DNA from: Durusdinium trenchii
Taxonomy: Eukaryota > Sar > Dinophyceae > Suessiales > Symbiodiniaceae
DNA: 64,000 nt
Direction: 5' to 3'
Assembly (NCBI GenBank): GCA_963970005.1
Contig: CAXAMN010003792.1
Coordinates: 1-64,000, forward strand
Part shown: in pieces, positions 46,018 through 58,409 of the stretch
Position numbering within the stretch: position 1 is the first letter of the stretch
Layout: each line of letters begins with the position of its first letter
Program-made: the position numbers and the translations under genes
The notes under the pieces: generated by a model
Database searches by the model: none
What the model saw: only the letters and a program-made list of their open reading frames with translations
Told to the model about the DNA's origin: nothing

Positions 46018-49000
46018 ATCCCTCCAGCATGTCAAAGCCTTCTGGGAAAAGCAAAACGCACGCGGCCACAATCGCACGCATGCGGCCCAGGTCTATGAAG
46101 GCGACCGCTTCACCTACGGTGAGACGTTGGACATCGCGGTGGCCTTGTCCCGAACGTTGGCGCAGACCTACGGCGTGCAGCGAGGCACCGGTTTTTCAAG
46201 TGGTCGACCGGATGGCCGACCGGGCCACGCGGGGGGTTGGTCGTTGGTTTGGTGTTCTTTTTTGTGACTTTTTTTTGAGAGTTGAAGACTCATGAAGACG
46301 CTAGATTTAGAATTTGAGAGAGCAAGGACCTGAAGTGTGGCAAGTACCTAAAGCGTTGAACACGAAGCCTAGTGAGAAAAGGCATGTGAGAGAATATTAC
46401 AGTAAAACATAGAATTTGAGCAAAGCAGCACAGCCTCTAGTTTGCCCGATAGACATTATAGACCCTAGACACCCTGAGGTTCTTGCGTTGCGATCGCTGG
46501 CAGAAATTTTCCAGAGTCTTGATATGCAACAGAGCATACTGTTTGTGGGCATGCCAGGCTAGCAATCCTGGTTTATTTGAACATCACGTTCCCTTCCACG
46601 ACATGTCTCCACAACATGCTTTCCTTCAAGTAATTTGGTAGACTGCTTGGCCCTGCTCTGTTTGGCACCGTTCGTTAAAGCCGAAGTTTGTCTCTTTGCC
46701 AAGCGTCGGGCAGGCCTCGGCCTCGCTCAGGCTCGACGTCTCACTGAGGAATGGGTCTTCACATTGATTGCGGTCAATGGATTCCTAAGTGCTGTTTCAT
46801 TGCCGGTGAATGCGTGGTGGACAGGCACCGAGCTGAAGCAGTTTGGCCATATAAATGCCTTTTTTTGGTGGAAGCTGCAAGCTTTGGGGTTGGACTTCTT
46901 TGAATACGAACATCGTACCCTCCAACCAATAATGAATGTGGATGGCATATGACGTTCCATGTTGATTGGAGGGAGGGTATTTGGCGAGCTGAATGCATCT
47001 GCGTGACCGAATATCAGGTACGGCTTGGAAGACTCCCAAACCTGCCTACTTGTCGCGGATTTAGAGCGCTTGGACAGGGCACCGTTTTTGGAGCAGATGG
47101 GACGCTCAAACTGAACCTCCGCAGTTTGACTTCCTGTTGTTTGAGTGAATTGGGTGTATGACAAGGACACATGTTAGGCTCCTTTGTTCAGGAATTCCGG
47201 CAGTGTGCATGCGAGCTGGCGCGCGGATACCACCGCAGAATGCGCAACGCTTTGAAGAACTGGTGATTCTGGGCAAATCGTTGAACCCTTTGCCAAGACG
47301 TCCAGTAGATCAAGATGTCCCTCGGAGCAGCACGAGCAGCACGAGTGGCCCTTTCTTTTGGGGGGAGATACATGTTGTCGGTCTCCGAGTCAAACGACAC
47401 CGTGACCGGCCTCTTTTGACTCGCCCAGCGGTCGTGGCGCGGGTTCGCCGCCCTTCGTTCGCCCGGCGGTCGTGGCGCCGCGCCGAGGATCGCGCGATGC
47501 TGATGTACACCTCGGGCACCACGGCGATGCCGAGACTTGGTCATGCGGATCCGATGGTTCGTTGAGAGCGGATCCATTTTTTCCGTTCATCACTTGATGT
47601 TTGATTCTTTTGAACATTGCAGTTGGCATGTTTAGCTGAGTGGGGTGTTTGTAGGCTTTCACCTACAAACAGCGATGCCTTGAGCCTTTGCAGGAAAGGA
47701 GTGGTGCTGACTCATAGAGGTATTTGTTCCGCGACCAACACGTTAAGTGTCTTGGCATACGATCGGAGTCACATGGAGGGCCTGGGTTGTTTTGTTCGTC
47801 CCATCCAGGGGCCGTGTATGTGACGGGGGCATCCTGACTTCCTCCGTTCGTTTGGCACCCCGTCTTGTGACTGCTGGTCGTTTCGTCAACGTTGAGCAGC
47901 AAACAAAGATTGTGTCACACCATGGCTTTTGGTCATGGCCCCAAATGGCCAAGTTGGGCTTTGCAGCCTCACCTTTAAGCTTTGAGGTCTCTGGAACTAT
48001 GGCAAGGAAGTAAGCTCACAGCGCAACGTCATCCTTGCGTCCCCACTGTTTCATGTGTCCCTCGCATGCAGCGGATACAGGGAACGTTGTGGGTGGCTTT
48101 TTCCATGTGGTGTTGCTCTTTCTGCTTTCCATGGCGGGAGTGCAAAAAAAGGCCTGAACCAATCCATATCAAAGAGATAAAAGCTCGGCCTCTGGGTTAA
48201 ATGGTTGAACATAGATGGACCAGATGGACATGAAACTCTCAAACGGAAACAGAAGTCGAACATGGATCGGTTCCAATCCAAAGGCGCGGGTCACCGAGAC
48301 GGACGACGCTTTTCGTCCGAAAAGCGCTCTGTTCGGCTCCTTCGCTGGGTGGGAAGGAGCCGAACCACGGCTGCTGATGGCCCTGGGAGAAGGAGTCTGC
48401 CTTTCTTCATTTTGGAATCTGAAGGTTTTTTCAGGAACAAGGACGCTAACGGGGCTCGGGGCTCCTGGCCATACTTACTAAGAACAAGAAGCTATGAACG
48501 GAGCAAAGTGTGTCACTGGCGACCGAGGAATGGCTCTCATGTGGGCCTGTTCGGCTCGATTTGCAGAGGCAAATGGGATGCGGGGTCCAGGGGTTTCCGC
48601 CCTCTTTGGGCGGGAGGAAGGAGGTGCTTGTGTGCTTGTGGGCCACGGCGCTCTTTTCAGCGCATTGTACGAAGGCACTCGATTCCTTATGCTAGTAGGT
48701 TGGGGGCCATCGCTCTTAGGTTGGAGGCCATCGACATTAGATTCCTTATGCTAGTAGGTTATGAAAGCAAATGAAAGCAATGGACTTGAAGGAAAGATGG
48801 ACTAGAATCGGATCCCTCCTTCCATGAGTAGGGATCCTACTTGTTTTCGGAATAAGCTTCTAGGTTCCTCGTGATATCACAAGGCATTTGGCGGTATGTT
48901 CCAGCTTTGCTGGTGTGGCTGAATGGATGTCCTGTGAAGCTTTCCTCACTTGCCAAAACTAGCTTTTTTTCCCATTGTTGTTAAGATTGTTCCAATCCCT

Positions 49001-52000
49001 TCCTAATTATTGTAAAAAGTTTCAAGCTTCTCAAGTCTCCAAGTGGGATCATCCTCGTTACCATTTCCCCACTTTACTCTCGCATTCAGGCTGGAGAATA
49101 AGCGTTTCATCTCTACAACATGAGGGTTTTTTCATGACTTCACCATGGAAATGCACACCGGGATCTTCAAAACAATCAGGTTTTGTTGGAGACTCGCCGG
49201 TGTCTTTTTTGTCGCTGCTAGGTGAGAAACTGGTGATGATGTACAAATGGGATGCGGGCCGCGCATTGAAGCTGATCGAAGATGAGAAAGTACAAGCCAT
49301 CGTGGGTGTACCGACCAACACCTACGACTTGGCACCTTGGATGGCGCCATTGAACCAACCATCCACAATGTAGAACATCGACTAGACGGGAGATCCTATA
49401 GATGCGTTCCGTTTATGTCTTGTGACTCTAGTGTGAGGCCTTTCGAAAGGCCTGGTCCAAGCGATGCTTTCACCAAGCTGCTTGCCTTGGTTTGCATTTG
49501 GCACCGATATTCCTAGGTGAATCATCCGGATTTCAAGAAGTATGATACCTCCTCCATGGTTGGTGTCGGAGGTGGTGGTGCAGCTTTTGCCGCCCCCATG
49601 ATCAAACGCGTGAAGGAGAAGGGTCAGCGGTGTTTCCCGGGTCACCGGGTGGCCAGCAGGGTGTCCCGGGTCGCCGTCGGTGACCTTTCTCCAAGCAAGG
49701 TGCTGACTGGTGTTCGTTTCTTGGTTTAAATGTTGCCATGGTGAAAACAGCTACGAACTCAGAGTCGAAGACTCTATCCCCAGAGTCGACTGGAATTCCT
49801 CCAAGATATGGCCGCCTGAAATCAACTCCATCCTCCCGCAACACGACAGAACCCCCCCAGAGCCATTTGTTGGGGCTCGGTCTTTTTGACCAAGCCTGTC
49901 ACTTTCATTTCAATCAAGCCAACCCACGAAGTTACTTTTTTTTGTATCGCCATTTTTTTTTGTATTTTTGGTATATCAGTATATCTAGTCTGCGCCAGAA
50001 GGGATGATACCCAAACAAAAAATGAAACATACCTGCACCTCTTTCTCCGTCTCCATGCCGCTCCGTGTCAGCTCTATGCCCACACTCAATTACAGGCACT
50101 TATCTTAAGATCCTCATGGTCAAACATGAACACTAATTTGTGAGCAGACGCTTGTCCTATGGATGATCAAAATGAACGTGGGCGACTTTCCTTATGCCTG
50201 ACATGTTTGGCTCTTTTTCACCAGATAGCGATAGCTATAGTTATAGTTCTTACTTCTCAATGAGTGGGTGCCTGTGTTCCGTTTTGGTGTTGCCGCTGCT
50301 GTGTGCGGCTGCTGTGCCACTGCTGATTTGTCTCCCCACTTGTCTCCTCACATGTCTCTCCACTTGTCTGCCTGTGTGATTTGTGTGATCGCCGTTTTGG
50401 TTTGCCGCAGCTGTGCCGCTGCTGCCTTGCCTCCCCACTTGTCTCCTCACATGTCTCTTCACTTGTGTAATCTTATATATCTGCCTGTGTGATCGCCCTT
50501 CCCATTTATCTCCCCACTTGTCTCCCCGCTTGCCTGCCTGACTTGTTTCTGCACTTTTTTGTCTGCATGATCTGAGTTGACATGTTTCCCATTGTTTCCC
50601 CACTTGTCTGCCTGTCTGTTTTGGCGATTTTGTCTGCTGCGGCTGCCTTGTCTCCATACTTGTCTCCCCACTTGTTTTGTTTGATCGGCGTTTTGTTTGC
50701 CGCTGCTACCTTGTCTCCTGACTTGTCTCCCTGCTTCTCTGACTTTATTTGGCTACTCAATGAATTTTTGTCCCAGGTGCTTTTGTTTTTTGAGTTGCTG
50801 TCTCGGGTCTATGCCCGTGTAATTTTGTAATTTTGGTATGTCTAGACTGATTGATACTTGTGATGCTATCGGTATCTGTCCAACACGTGTCAGAATGCAT
50901 CAAAAAAAGACAGACGTAAGTGTTGGTCGAGTTGGCAAATCAAAAGGCGCGACAACACCGATTGGTCCTCTCGCTTCCGAGTCGGCTAAGGCCGTACCGC
51001 TGTAGGTGACCGCAATCCGTAAATGCAGTCGCGATGCTTTCCTTCCCATCTCAGCCATGAAGAAGGCTGATTTGTAGAATGATTTCTCGAACCCTGTCGC
51101 GGAAGTTGACTTGATTTTGATAGCTGCGGTCGCTCAATGCTCTCCACACCATGTGAACTGGCACAAGAGAGACAAGAGAAGAACAGATGCGGCAAAAGCT
51201 TACCATAGACATGCGATGCACCGTTTCAGAGGTGATGTGTGAGCTTGCGATGTGTGTGGAGTTCACCATGGTGTGTTGTTCTTGGGCAGCGTGTAAATAT
51301 GGTCCTAGTCGACCAAGAGCAGGCTGATGCCCAGTCAGAGAGACCTTTTCTTCGCCCGGCCTCATTCTTGCTTTAGAATGCATAGTAAATCCCATTCCAC
51401 TTGGTTTTCAATGGGTGATGTGAGCGACATCCAAATCAAGCCACTGGCTAACCAAAAAACACTAGCATCTATATAGCAGCATCAGGCGCAGCATCAGGCG
51501 CACCTCTTTCTTCACTCTGTTATGACCTACTTCATCTTTCAATGTGTTGCTGGGACCACGTCCGCCCTCTTCGGACCACCCGACCGGCCTCTTCGGGTTC
51601 CGCGGAAGACAACGAGGACACCTTCCAGAACGCGCGCGCCTCCACGGGCTATGGGCTCACGGCGACTTGGGTGCAAAGCAGAAACGAAGTGGTGCACTGG
51701 TTGGGGTGTGCACTGGGGTGTTTCCTTTCTTGCACACAAGCAAGTGGTTCATGGTTTGCTGTGTGAAGCTTCATGCCTTTGCTTTGGCGCAAAAGGTGGG
51801 GGAAAGGAAGGAAGCGGGGTGTTTTTTTCGAGAAAGTGAGCAAAGGGGACTAATGTAGACTCTTGAGGACCGTAAACCCCCCGTATGAACAATTGGGCTT
51901 ATGAATCAAGAGTCTAAACATTAGCAGACATGGTCAACCTGCCTCGAGATACTTTAATTTTGGAGCTGCGATGGCCAGAATGGCGCTTAACAAAATCATG

Positions 52001-54012
52001 CAGATGAAGAAGAACGGTCTCCGCGGTTGAAACAGGGTTGTGGGGAAAGCAACATGTGTTGAAAACACTGCCAGCTGAGCTCAGGAAACCAATGCCGTCA
52101 GTGTAGTGATGCCGGCTGAGCTTTTCCCTGCACGACCCACCTCCTGTGGTTTGCCGGCAGTGAACGTCAACGTTTGCATCCTGGATGAGAACAACCACAA
52201 GCTGCCTCCCGGGGGTGTCGGTGAGATTTGCTTCCGAGGGGCTACTATCATGAAGGAGTAGCTTGGATGATAAGGCGGAGGACATGCTGCTTGTACGGCA
52301 GTGCTTCTGGCAGAATGTTTTAGACATGTCGTGTTCGCTTGTTTTTGAGCATGAAACGACACAACTCACAACTCCGAGGAGCATCATACCCAAAAGTACG
52401 TGTTCACCTTCAGGAACACATGTATTTTTGCTAGTACCGACGGTGCTACAGTAAGGTACTGGAGAAAGCCAGACAAAACATCAGAAGTCTTTCATATCGA
52501 TGAGCATGGCCAGTTGTGGTTTCGCTCGGGTGATATCGGGGCATTGGATGAGCAGAACTTTGTTTACATTTTGGATCGAGCCAAAGACATCATCATTCGA
52601 GGCAGGGTGGAACTGACCAGTGTCCCGGGTCCGCCGGGGTCGCTCCAGAAAACCGGGAACGACAGGTGGCGAGAATATCTCGTGCGCGGAGGTGGAGCAG
52701 GTGCCGAAAGAGATGCTCAGAGGGTCTGACTGTGGGTTCAATGGAACCACTCATGAACCATCTTGTTCTCATGATACTGTGTCAGCTACTTGAATGATTC
52801 CTGCATCGACTTTGGATGTTATTTTTGTTCCAGGCCATCTTTGAGCACCCGACAGTGGCAGAGGTCGCTGCCATTGGGTTGCCTCACGAGAACCTGGGCG
52901 AGACCGTAGCTGTCGCTGTGGTTTTTAAGCGACTTGGACCAAGCGTGTAGAATACGGCACACCGTAGCCACCGAGAGAAGTCGTTTCGATGGGAAGCTAG
53001 AAGCAATGCGAGCGCTTCGCGAGGACAGGAAGCTCAGCTCCAGATGCAGAAGAACTGCGAGAGCATGCGGCCTCCTTGTTGCCGCGACATATGGTACGCC
53101 ACTTGGGGTGGATGCGGTCCTTCCTCCCATGGACGGCGTGTCCTTCCTCACACGGAGATGGAAAAGGGACCCTGTGAAGACTCGACACTGTTGCATTGCA
53201 GAGGTGGTGTTTGGTTTGTCCAGGTTAGTCTGGGAGTATGCTAGTTAAGCCTCGGCCTCAATGTTCTTTCTTTGATTTATATATTCTTAATTCTTAGTGC
53301 AGATCGTTACCAAAGTGACCAGGAATCTTTAGACCAAGTGAACGAGGATGTCCTCAATATTGCTGTTGAGGGGTTCACACTTAAGGGATCCTCCAACGAG
53401 AGGGATGACAACCTGTATGGGAGTGTTTTAGAACAGGCAGACCCTTCCTCCACAGTTTTTTCATTGTGTTTTTACTTCTATTGAAATTGTTTAAATCAAT
53501 TCTTCTTGGCACAAGGGTCCTTCGATTGGCCACCTTGAAACCGATGGAAAAACACCGCTGACTCCAATGCATCGGTCCAGGTGCCGTCGGACGTCTTTGT
53601 GTGGAAGGAGGCCTTGCCTCGAGGCTCGCGGGGAGGGGTCCAGACGGTTCTTTTTCGGAGGGGGAAGTGTTCCGGGTGCTCCGCGGGTTCGAAAGGTTCG
53701 CTCGTTGTCCGCGGCTTGTGCCTGATACTTATGGAAGCGAAGTCTTTGTTGAGCCTTTGTCAAGGAATGTGAACGTGAGTGCAAGTATCTTTTTCATGTC
53801 GTTTGGTTGGTTTCATGGGACTTGCACACATAGACTCTATGCTTTTGATTCTTTCAGACACCAGATTGGCAGTTTTCCATTGTTTTCCTTCCGTTGTCAT
53901 GTTTCCTTCGGGGCTGTCTGCAGGTGCCACCGGAAAGATCCAAAAGAGAGACATCCGAGAAGAAATCACCAAGTCCCGAAAGGAACGGCAGACTCCACCC
54001 AGCAAGCTTTGA
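45860..54012 (+). CDS. AMP-forming acyl-CoA synthetase with peroxisomal signal (SKL), multi-exon
   Basis: Exons in family order. About 45885-45955: LPEFFSDSFARHTDKDFLAS. 46091 on: VYEGDRFTYGETLDIAVALS. About 46746: EWVFTLIAVNGF, then LPVNAWWTGTEL. About 47208: IPAVCMRAGARIPPQ. About 47490: MLMYTSGTTAMPR, completed at 47695 by KGVVLTHRGICSATNT (the AMP-binding P-loop). 48012: NVILASPLFHVS. 49222: GEKLVMMYKWDAGRALKLIE. 49517: HPDFKKYDTSSMVGVGGGGA. About 51640: ASTGYGLT. About 52150-52257: VCILDENNHKLPPGGVGEIC. 52456-52601: LWFRSGDIGALD and YILDRAKDIIIRG. 52666-52700: GENISCAEVEQ. 52834 on: AIFEHPTVAEVAAIGLPHEN. 53044-53093: EELREHAASLLPRHM. 53581-53623: VPSDVFVWKEALPRG. 53924-54012: ATGKIQKRDIREEI, ending PPSKL. 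Phases agree at all six joins checked from 52257 onward. It activates carboxylic acids, probably fatty acids, with ATP and CoA; SKL directs it to peroxisomes. The start exon is uncertain. Confidence 0.88.
48690..48757. repeat. Copy of the AGGTTGGAGGCCATCG repeat
   Basis: Contains AGGTTGGGGGCCATCG and AGGTTGGAGGCCATCG, and a direct repeat of GATTCCTTATGCTAGTAGGT (about 48681-48700 and 48740-48759). Same family as the array at 7678-7830, in an intron of the synthetase gene. Confidence 0.7.
50275..50745. repeat. Higher-order tandem repeat (CACTTGTCTCC core)
   Basis: Small units such as CACTTGTCTCCCCACTTGTC and CACATGTCTC are arranged in larger units of about 120 bases that each include GATCGCCGTTTTG, TTTGCCGC and GCTGCTGCCTTG-like words. 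It lies in a long synthetase intron (between exons near 49600 and 51640). Open frames across it are artefacts. Confidence 0.75.
51851..51923. mobile_element. Short inverted-repeat element (MITE-like), copy 1
   Basis: TAATGTAGACTCTTGA at 51851-51866 faces TCAAGAGTCTAAACATTA at 51906-51923; the arms are reverse complements apart from two extra bases. About 73 bases long with TA at both ends, in an intron of the synthetase gene. A second copy is at 58320-58407. With no coding capacity it would depend on a transposase elsewhere. Confidence 0.65.
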
Positions 54013-54640
54013 TCAAAAGGACCGAGTGACGGTGACAGTGGTCGAGACGACCAATTTTTGCTTGATTGACATGGTCATGGTTTTTATCTTCGAGCAAAGC
54101 CTCGATGGGTAGCTTGAACTGAGCGGCCCCAAGAAACTTGGTGAGTTTTCAACTCGTTGCTTGAAAGGAGTTCAAAAGTTTCTTGGTGGAATTTGCCTTT
54201 GAGAAGGTAGGAATCACAGAAATCACTTCAGCTGATGGTGACACATTTGTGTATCGGGATATTCATTTGTGCATCAAGACATGCCAACTGTGCAGGCAGC
54301 TCAAGTTGATAAAATGGCAGAGAAGACGTTGGACGACTACACCATAGACATGTATAGAGTGCATCTTTTTTTGGTCTTGAAACAAACTGCCAACTGCCTC
54401 TCTTTCAGCCTGTTTGCCGCTGTGTTTCAACGCCCTCACCCACCTCAAAAGCTGGAAAGACCGAAAGACCCATGGGATGGTCTATGGGTTCTATGCCCGA
54501 TGTTCTACATCGCTCTTCCCGAGCATCGCTGTTGCTTTCTATTGAATCCCCAAGTGGCATACCACACAGTTCCCTGCATCACTTCAGTTCTTTGACCTCC
54601 CGAATATGTGATACAAGCAGAAGCCTTTTGTTGAACAACA
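54013..54640. other. Spacer between synthetase and potassium-channel exons
   Basis: No clear exon. AAGAAACTTGGTGAG and AAGTTTCTTGG words near 54130-54190 form a loose inverted repeat. Confidence 0.35.
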
Positions 54641-54665
54641 CCAGCCTCACAGTGCGGAACACGCC

Positions 54666-57600
54666 ATGGAACGACGACCAGTTCCAGTTGTACCGTTGCC
54701 GAGGGACCGCTTTGCGTCTCCAATCACCAGCAAAGCCCCGACGTTGCCTGAGATCCCTCACAGGAGGGGCCGGGAGCTGTGGTCGGGTCTGAACTCCGTG
54801 ATGGGGGTATCCAGAATCTCATCCCAAAATAGGTGGTCTCTTGCAGGCCTCACATGACCCATCATGTCGGTCACTTGCTTTTTGCTTGTCTTTCTTCCGC
54901 TTGACCTGATGAGGCATTATGTGCCGTTTGAGGCGGAGTTTGCCGTAGCAGTCTTTGTTGGAAGCTATTTGGCCATCTGGGCGGCAGTTTTCTCTTCTTT
55001 GGCAGGCCCATGTTTGTCAAGTTTGGAAGATAATTCTTGAAGTGAGACAAGTAGGAGTCACGGAGGAGATATCTTGATCACCACTTCAGTTCAATGAACA
55101 GCTTAGAGCATGCCAGACTGCAGCGTCTCAGGGTCTTTTCATGGTCGCTTCGGTCTCTTTTTAAGTCCAAGCACATGTCCAAATGTCGACCCTGGCGCTC
55201 CTTCGTTCAGGGGATTGGTCCTTCCTTGATGGCTTCTACTTCTGTATGGTGACACTTACAACCGTGGGGCCGCCTGGCACAGAACATCCAACTAAAACGG
55301 CCACGAAAAAACACCCATTTAAAGTCGTAAAACGACCATCACATGTAGAGCTTCATCCAGTGAAGACATGTGGGCTGGAAGATTCTGCCGCCCGGTTCGG
55401 CCCCGCCCTTTTTTTTCGGGGGGGGTGATTCTGTTTGCCTCTGACAGTGACACTTGGAAGGTATGGTGATTTGACCCCCTGTGAGTCTCCTCTCTGCCGA
55501 CTTCTTGGCATCACCTTCATTTGGACCAATGTCCTGGTAGTGCCTTGGCGTGTTTTGGCGCAGAGAGAGAGAGAGAGGCACGTCTGCCCTTTTGGAGGTC
55601 GGTGAGCGGCTGAGACATTTGGGTGATGTTGAGGACCAGCCGATTGGACGATTCGTTCCGAGGGATATTTCACCACACCCTGGATTCCAAAGATGCCCAA
55701 ACGCCAGGAGGCCATAAGTTTTTTAAATGTGCCTCACCAGGCTTGTTGAGGACAAGCGAACAGCCACCGCTTTGAGGTGAGCGCGGTGCTGGGCATCGTT
55801 GGAGCTCGAGTGGAGCGAGAGGTCACACGCGTGGGCAGGCCATCTGTGAGCCGCCGGTGGGTAGGGGCAGCCATGGACAGCCGGGATTCCGGGGATAGGC
55901 CCAAAAGCTGTTCTACTGATTCTACTGTGATCCTTTCCAAGTCTCAGGTCGGGGAACAGTTGATCTTGACCAAAAGGAGCACAGAACAAAGAAGTAGCCA
56001 AGATTTGGCCCAGTCTCTAACCTGAGGGTATTCCTGTGAAAAATCGTGTGAAATAGGGTGTGGACCCACAAAACTTGTCCTTCCCTGCCTGGCTGGTCAG
56101 TAGCATCAGGAGGTGTTAGTTGGGGTGAAGGTATTTCCTAATTCTCCCCAAACAACACAAACCCTCTAAATTACTGTGGCGCAATAGATACAGATGCATC
56201 AAGAAGAATCATTTGTCATTTGAAAGAGCATCTGCCAAGATCCAAACTTTCAAGCTTCCTGATTGAACACTAGGAGCTTAGCAAGAACTCACTTGCTCAA
56301 ATAAACACCTTGCTCAACTACCAGTGGTTCTTGAACGTTCTTGGACCCAAGCGACTCCATTCGACTCCATCCGACGCAGGCTTCTCCGTGCTCCACAGCT
56401 GGCGGTGCACTTCGCGGCGCTGGGGTTCTTCATCATCCTCATGGCGCTGAGCTACAGCAGCGCGGCGTCGTTCAGAAGGTGTGAAACATTCAATGCATAG
56501 CTTTAGGCTTCTCACCACATCACTTGGAGAAGAGTTGGAGGTTCAGGTTTGGTTGGAACATGTTGGGGTTCGCCAACCAAAACGTTTCTTTTTCTTCTCC
56601 TCTGCCCGGTCACCGCTCCGCGCTTTCAGAAACCATGCGTACCTTCGTCCCGGCTTTCGCCGGTTGAGTGGCACCTGCCAGGGGTAGTGCGGTGGTTCGC
56701 GGAAAAGCGCCAAACTAATGCAAGATGATGCAAGACTCTTTCACTCAGATGGTCGGTTGGCTTGTTCAGATTGATCAGACTCTCATTCTTGTTGGTGGTG
56801 GGCCTTGGCCATGGACCTGCGACATCCTCCACCGGCGCTTGCCTTGACATCGGGTTATATAATGGGGGGTGTTGCCCTGTTGGAATGGAAAAAATCACCA
56901 AACCCATTCGTTTTGAGTACCACGACTGTCTGGTACTGCTGTCAGGGCGAAGTCCTCCCACCTTCGGCCCCCAAAACTGGCCCGTAATAGATGAGTGGTT
57001 GCCAACGACTGGTATACCTGGTATTCGCAGTGGGACGGGACACCCTGGTCCGGGCCTTGTTCGTTGTTCCTTCGCGGCCGCCCTGAGGCCATCAGGTCGC
57101 TTGGCAAAACCAACGCATCAGCGTCGGTCGTGCACCAGGTGGGACTGGAGAGGAACTCTCATCGTTTCTCCGGTTCCGGAGAGAGGATTTCAAGAGAAAA
57201 GGATGGAGTTGTAGATAGTTCAGATGGTTGGACTTGGTAGTTGTAGTATTACTTTGTAGTTGTAGAGAGTTGTAGCTTTAGTTTTTCCCAGAACCAGTTC
57301 AACACACTCTCCCGAGGAATCGAAGTCGATCCTTGATGGTCTGTACTTCTCCACGGTCACTCTCAGCACTGTGGGCTATGGTGCCTTTGCTCCAAGCAAG
57401 AGTATGAGGCCTTACACCCCTCCGCGATGAGGTTTTGATGGACCAAGCCGAGCCTCCCATTTTCTGTTCAGTCTTTTTGGGATAAAACAGCGTGTCTTTC
57501 TGTGAAGTTCTAGATAGTTCTAGAGTGCTCGTCGGAAGCTCAAGACACTCTGCTGTCTCGCCAAGCAGGATCCTCAGACGGCCTGGTGGTGGTAGCCAGG

Positions 57601-58320
57601 AGTACAAGTTTACATTTCCTTTTATGTCTATGCTTGCTTTGGTGGTAGCATGCGGGCACCGCCCCCCCTGCACAGTTTTTGATGTTTCCATTGGCCTCAC
57701 CGAGTGCCCGGGCAGGCTGCTCATGTGCCCGGTTCTTTTTGTGGGCGTGGTCTCCGTTGGCAGCATTGCAGGTCCGAAACCAACGTTGGGACTGGAACTC
57801 GGCCAAGCGGGGTGGGACAACGTTCGCTCGTGACATCATGACAAATCAAGCTTCGTACCAGCTTAGGCAGAAGGCATAGTGTGCACACGATCAAATTCAT
57901 TCGGAATTTCTAGCGTCGTTTTTACCTCAAAAGGCCTGCTGCAGACTAGTGCAGGATCGGAAGACCGCCAAATGTTGACCATAAAACATGCTAGTGTCCC
58001 AAAAACATCTACTCGGCCAATTTGGGACGGAAATCTTTTTGAGACAACTAGAATCTGGACAAACTTCATGGTGACTGGTTACCAGTGTTTTCTTCAAAGA
58101 AAGAACGAATGCCGTAGACTTTGACTTTGGCCAATGGTCAGTGGCACCAGGGTCAGGTGTCTTGGTCTCCCGACGCGGTCAGCGGGCCCGCCAGGCTATT
58201 TCGCCTCGGCTGCCGAGTCCCGTCTCAAGCGGCAACTGAAGCCCTACGGCAAGCCAACCCGCGCGGCCATCAGCCTGCTGCCAGGCAGCACGGGGGAATG
58301 GAGGACACATGGAGGATTCT
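54666..58320 (+). CDS. Two-pore potassium channel exons (units 1 and 2)
   Basis: ATG at 54666 opens a cytosolic-type exon (PLPRDRFASPITSKAPTLPE). TM1 (AVFVGSYLAIWAAVFSSLAG) ends at 55005; GC-AG intron; 55211-55268 carries DWSFLDGFYFCMVTLTTVG; GC-AG intron; 55461-55536 continues YGDLTPCE, giving filter TVGYGD, and TM2 (LLGITFIWTNVL), completed from 55777 (VSAVLGIVGARVEREV) to 55838. GC donor to 56380-56478: TM3 (HFAALGFFIILMALSYSS). 57298-57408: LDGLYFSTVTLSTVGYGA, the second pore, with Ala where Asp is usual. GC donor to 57716-57771: TM4 (LLMCPVLFVGVVSVGSIAG). 58195 on: ASAAESRLKRQLKPYGKP. All eight joins agree in phase. This is a TPK/K2P-type channel that passes potassium through a membrane. 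The frame stops at TGA 58320-58322, which lies inside a MITE-like element, so the exon may instead be spliced to the third unit at 62652. The N-terminal exon join is unproven. Confidence 0.85.
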
Positions 58321-58407
58321 GATGTAGACTCTTGATTTTCTGAAACACAAATATGTTATTTGGTAAAACCTTTTCGTTTGGGGTGTATTAATCAAGAATC
58401 TACATTA
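58320..58407. mobile_element. Short inverted-repeat element (MITE-like), copy 2
   Basis: TGATGTAGACTCTTGATT at 58320-58337 and AATCAAGAATCTACATTA at 58390-58407 are 16/18 reverse complements and share their sequence with copy 1. The inner 52 bases differ from copy 1. It abuts the 5' end of the copia element, and its left arm supplies the TGA that ends the preceding channel frame. Confidence 0.65.
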
Positions 58408-58409
58408 GT

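Noticed and set aside
50250-50760. Repeat array as a CRISPR
   Set aside because: Units are degenerate and nested with no regular unique spacers; eukaryotic intron context.
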